Part shown: positions 34,558 through 36,503 of the stretch, one piece after another
Layout: each line of letters opens with the position of its first letter
Numbering within the stretch: position 1 is the stretch's first letter
Origin: DSWT01 sp036845725
GTDB taxonomy: Bacteria > Chloroflexota > Anaerolineae > B4-G1 > SLSP01
Length of the DNA stretch: 36,503 nt
NCBI GenBank assembly: GCA_036845725.1
Contig: DAIUDK010000038.1
Coordinates: forward strand, 1 to 36,503
Direction: 5' to 3'
Notes under the pieces: generated by a model
The model's input: the letters and a program-made list of their open reading frames with translations, nothing else
Told to the model about the DNA's origin: nothing
Database searches by the model: none
Position numbers and translations under genes: made by a program

Positions 34558-34588
34558 AAGAGGGCGCGAAATTCGCGCCCTCTTTTCG
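34558..34588 (+). terminator. groESL terminator, probably bidirectional
   Basis: GAGGGCGCGAA (34560-34570) pairs with TTCGCGCCCTC (34572-34582), followed by TTTTCGTT on the plus strand. On the minus strand it is followed by TTGATTTTG, so it could also end the feoBC transcript, whose last stop is at 34604. Confidence 0.85.
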
Positions 34589-34603
34589 TTATACCTCAGC
34601 ACT

Positions 34604-34861
34604 CTACGGACATGCGCTAACCCCTTTAGCCGTCAACGTCCAAAAACGCAATCCGCTGCCAGGACGTGCGCCGCACGCCTGCACCAGCGAACAACTGCTG
34701 CACCCGTTGGCGCACGTTTCCGGCACGGCGAGGTAGCCATTGTCGACCAACTGCACCAACATCTGCTCGACCAGTGGCGCGGGGACGGCCAGCGCCTCCG
34801 CCAGTTCTTGCGGGGTGCAGTAGATGTCCTCACGGATCAACGTCAGCAGCGCCTTGAGCAT
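34604..34861 (-). CDS. feoC: FeoC-like winged-helix protein
   Basis: An 85-residue protein. Residues 1-50 look like a winged-helix (YCTPQELAEALAVPAPLVEQ). A Cys cluster follows (CANGCSSCSLVQAC), as in FeoC proteins that bind an Fe-S cluster sensitive to oxygen. FeoC is thought to regulate FeoB activity, stability or expression. The ATG lies 1 nt after the feoB stop (TGATATG), so the two are translationally coupled. There is no feoA within the window; it could lie upstream of feoB, beyond the edge. Confidence 0.82.
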   Translation of the reverse strand: MLKALLTLIREDIYCTPQELAEALAVPAPLVEQMLVQLVDNGYLAVPETCANGCSSCSLVQACGARPGSGLRFWTLTAKGVSACP

Positions 34862-34862
34862 A

Positions 34863-36503
34863 TCAGCCCCCCAGCAGCAGCGTGCCGACCTGGTAGACGA
34901 GGATGCCCGCCCCGAGCGAGATGACGAGCATCAGCCCAAGGCTAAGCAACGTCCACGCCCAGGAGCGCGTCTCCTGTTTCACCGCCGCCACCGTCGCCAC
35001 ACAGGGGACGAAGAGCATCTGCACGACGAGGAAGCCCAGTGCGGCCGGCGGGGTGATCAGCGTGGGCAACGTCGTCTCGAAGTTGCCGTAAAGCACGCCG
35101 AGCGTGGCAATGGTGTTCTCCTTCGCCACGAAACTGGTGAGCAGCGCAATCATCAGCATCCACGGCAAGCCCATTAGCGCGCCGATTGGGGCGAGGCCGC
35201 GCCCGATCCACGCCAGGTAGCTCTGCGTCACGTCGCCGTCGGCGGGGAAGTACGAGAGCACCCACACCACCACCGACGCCGCCAGGATCACCGTCCCGGC
35301 CTTCTGCAAGAACGCGACCACGTTCTGCCAGACGTACAGGCCGATCGTGCGCGCGTTGGGCAGGTGATAGAGCGGCAGCTCCATGATGAACATCGCCTGT
35401 TCCCCCTTGAGCACAAAGCGGTGGAAGACAATGCCGAGAATCGCCAGCACGCCCAGGTTGACGGCGACCAGTCCCCAGGCCACCCACACCGCCGCCCTGC
35501 CGAAGAAAACCGGCGCGAGCACGGCGACCACGGCCATGCGCGCGGTGCAGGGGATCAGCGGGGCCAACAGAATAGTGAGCCAGCGCGCGCGCTTCGTCTC
35601 GATGATGCGTGTGCCCAAAATCGCCGGGACGTTGCAGCCAAAGCCGAGTAGCAGCGGCAGGAAGCTCTTGCCGTGCAGCCCCATCGCGTGCATGAAGCGG
35701 TCGGTGATGTAGGCCGCGCGGGCCATGTAGCCGGTGTCTTCAAGAAAGCCCAGCACGGCGAAGAAGATGACCAGGATCGGCAGGAACGTCACCACCATCC
35801 CCGCGCCACCGATCAAACCATCGGCGAGCAAATCGACCATCCAGCGCGGAAGTGCGCCTTGCAGGCCATTGCGGCTCGCCTCCGCCCCTTGCTGGATCAA
35901 CGTATCAAGCCAACCTTGTAACGGCGAACCGATAGCGTACGTCAGCCAGAAGACGACCGCCAGCACGCCCAACAAGGCCAGCGTCCCCCACAAGGGATGC
36001 GTGAGCACGCGATCCAACCGCGCCGTCAGCCCCATCTGGCCAAGCTTCGGACGCACGACTGCCGCACGGATCATACGCGCAATCCACGCATAGCGCGCTC
36101 CGGCAATGTCGAGGATGGCATCTTCGTGTTGGAGCAGAGTGTCGTGGACGCGCGTCCACACGTCAGCGGGCAATGCAGACTGCATCAACGCCACCACCTC
36201 GTCGTCGCCTTCCAACAGTTTCAACGCGACCCAATCCGCCGGATAGGGTTTGGGGACGTAAGCGGCGACCCACGTGATCAGTTCCTCCAGCACCGTCTGG
36301 TGCGCGGGCAGAATGACCGGGCGGTGCGGATTGTAGGGATACGCCTCATCCCACACCGCGACCACAGCATCCAGCAACGCCTCGAAACCCCGACCTTTCG
36401 TCGCCGCCATCGGCACGACGGGAATGCCGAGCGCGGCTTCCAGCACACGCGGCTCCACCTGGATGCCCTCCTGCGCGGCCACGTCCATCATATTCAACAC
36501 CAA
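34863..36503 (-). CDS. feoB: ferrous iron transporter FeoB (5' end outside window)
   Basis: At least 546 residues, entering from the right edge. The visible part starts at the G4 motif of the GTPase domain (LNMMD) and G5 region (AATKGRG). It then has the helical GDI-like region and the polytopic membrane domain. Both Gate motifs are present, with conserved Cys: GFGCNVPAILGTRIIE with PCTARM, and FVPCVATVAAVKQE. It imports Fe2+ across the cytoplasmic membrane. The first roughly 115 residues (G1-G3) are cut off by the window. Iron supply matches the heavy Fe-S load of the redox cluster, but no regulatory link is visible. Confidence 0.95.
   Translation of the reverse strand: MVLNMMDVAAQEGIQVEPRVLEAALGIPVVPMAATKGRGFEALLDAVVAVWDEAYPYNPHRPVILPAHQTVLEELITWVAAYVPKPYPADWVALKLLEGDDEVVALMQSALPADVWTRVHDTLLQHEDAILDIAGARYAWIARMIRAAVVRPKLGQMGLTARLDRVLTHPLWGTLALLGVLAVVFWLTYAIGSPLQGWLDTLIQQGAEASRNGLQGALPRWMVDLLADGLIGGAGMVVTFLPILVIFFAVLGFLEDTGYMARAAYITDRFMHAMGLHGKSFLPLLLGFGCNVPAILGTRIIETKRARWLTILLAPLIPCTARMAVVAVLAPVFFGRAAVWVAWGLVAVNLGVLAILGIVFHRFVLKGEQAMFIMELPLYHLPNARTIGLYVWQNVVAFLQKAGTVILAASVVVWVLSYFPADGDVTQSYLAWIGRGLAPIGALMGLPWMLMIALLTSFVAKENTIATLGVLYGNFETTLPTLITPPAALGFLVVQMLFVPCVATVAAVKQETRSWAWTLLSLGLMLVISLGAGILVYQVGTLLLGG

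Overview
The window reads as a chromosomal segment of a GC-rich (roughly 60% by eye) anaerobic or facultative bacterium. The mix of HndABC-type NAD(P)H modules joined to a formate dehydrogenase, DRTGG/CBS/PHP accessory genes, a DUF3160 lipoprotein, two CIRCE sites before groESL, and many short degenerate intergenic repeats fits Chloroflexota (Anaerolineae-like). This placement is an inference; no rRNA or marker gene settles it.

Layout. 54-1290 (minus): a DUF3267 zincin-like membrane protein and a beta-carbonic anhydrase. 1517-4926 (minus): a DUF3160 lipoprotein and a translationally coupled exported protein with FG-GAP-like Asp-rich motifs. 5180-13922 (minus): a redox cluster. In transcription order it holds a NuoE-like subunit, an HATPase protein, HndB-like, HndC-like (NuoF plus 2x[4Fe-4S]), a second NuoE, a second NuoF, and a molybdopterin formate dehydrogenase alpha subunit. 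The formate dehydrogenase gene has its own leader, which folds as a molybdenum cofactor (Moco) riboswitch. 14141-15394: a DUF1349 gene and a broken acyltransferase, which look like an insertion. 15413-17893 (minus): PHP, DRTGG, CBS-HATPase and DRTGG genes, a signalling-like module that elsewhere travels with Hnd/Hyd operons.

18084-25040 (plus, divergent promoter): hisS, nadK, a zinc-finger membrane protein, a glycosyltransferase, a methyltransferase, a membrane-anchored protein and a MiaB-like methylthiotransferase. 25193-25505 (minus): a frameshifted pseudogene. 25608-32277 (plus): a small ORF, two ABC ATPases, a MacB/FtsX-type permease and a lipoprotein made of two tandem HlyD-like adaptors; together a putative export or lipoprotein-handling system. 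32388-34588: a doubly CIRCE-controlled groES-groEL operon with terminator. 34604-36503 (minus): feoC-like and feoB (5' end outside the window).

The most notable system is the formate dehydrogenase cluster. It has two NuoEF diaphorase modules, three thioredoxin-like domains that have all lost their [2Fe-2S] cysteines, a Moco riboswitch on the catalytic subunit, and a linked HATPase/CBS/DRTGG/PHP module of unknown role. A second theme is genome-wide: short-period (7-9 nt) degenerate tandem repeats and REP-like palindromes lie between genes and also inside the reading frames of the permease, the HlyD protein and the glycosyltransferase. Long-stem hairpins with shared AGGGTG/CACCCT ends sit 3' of several genes.
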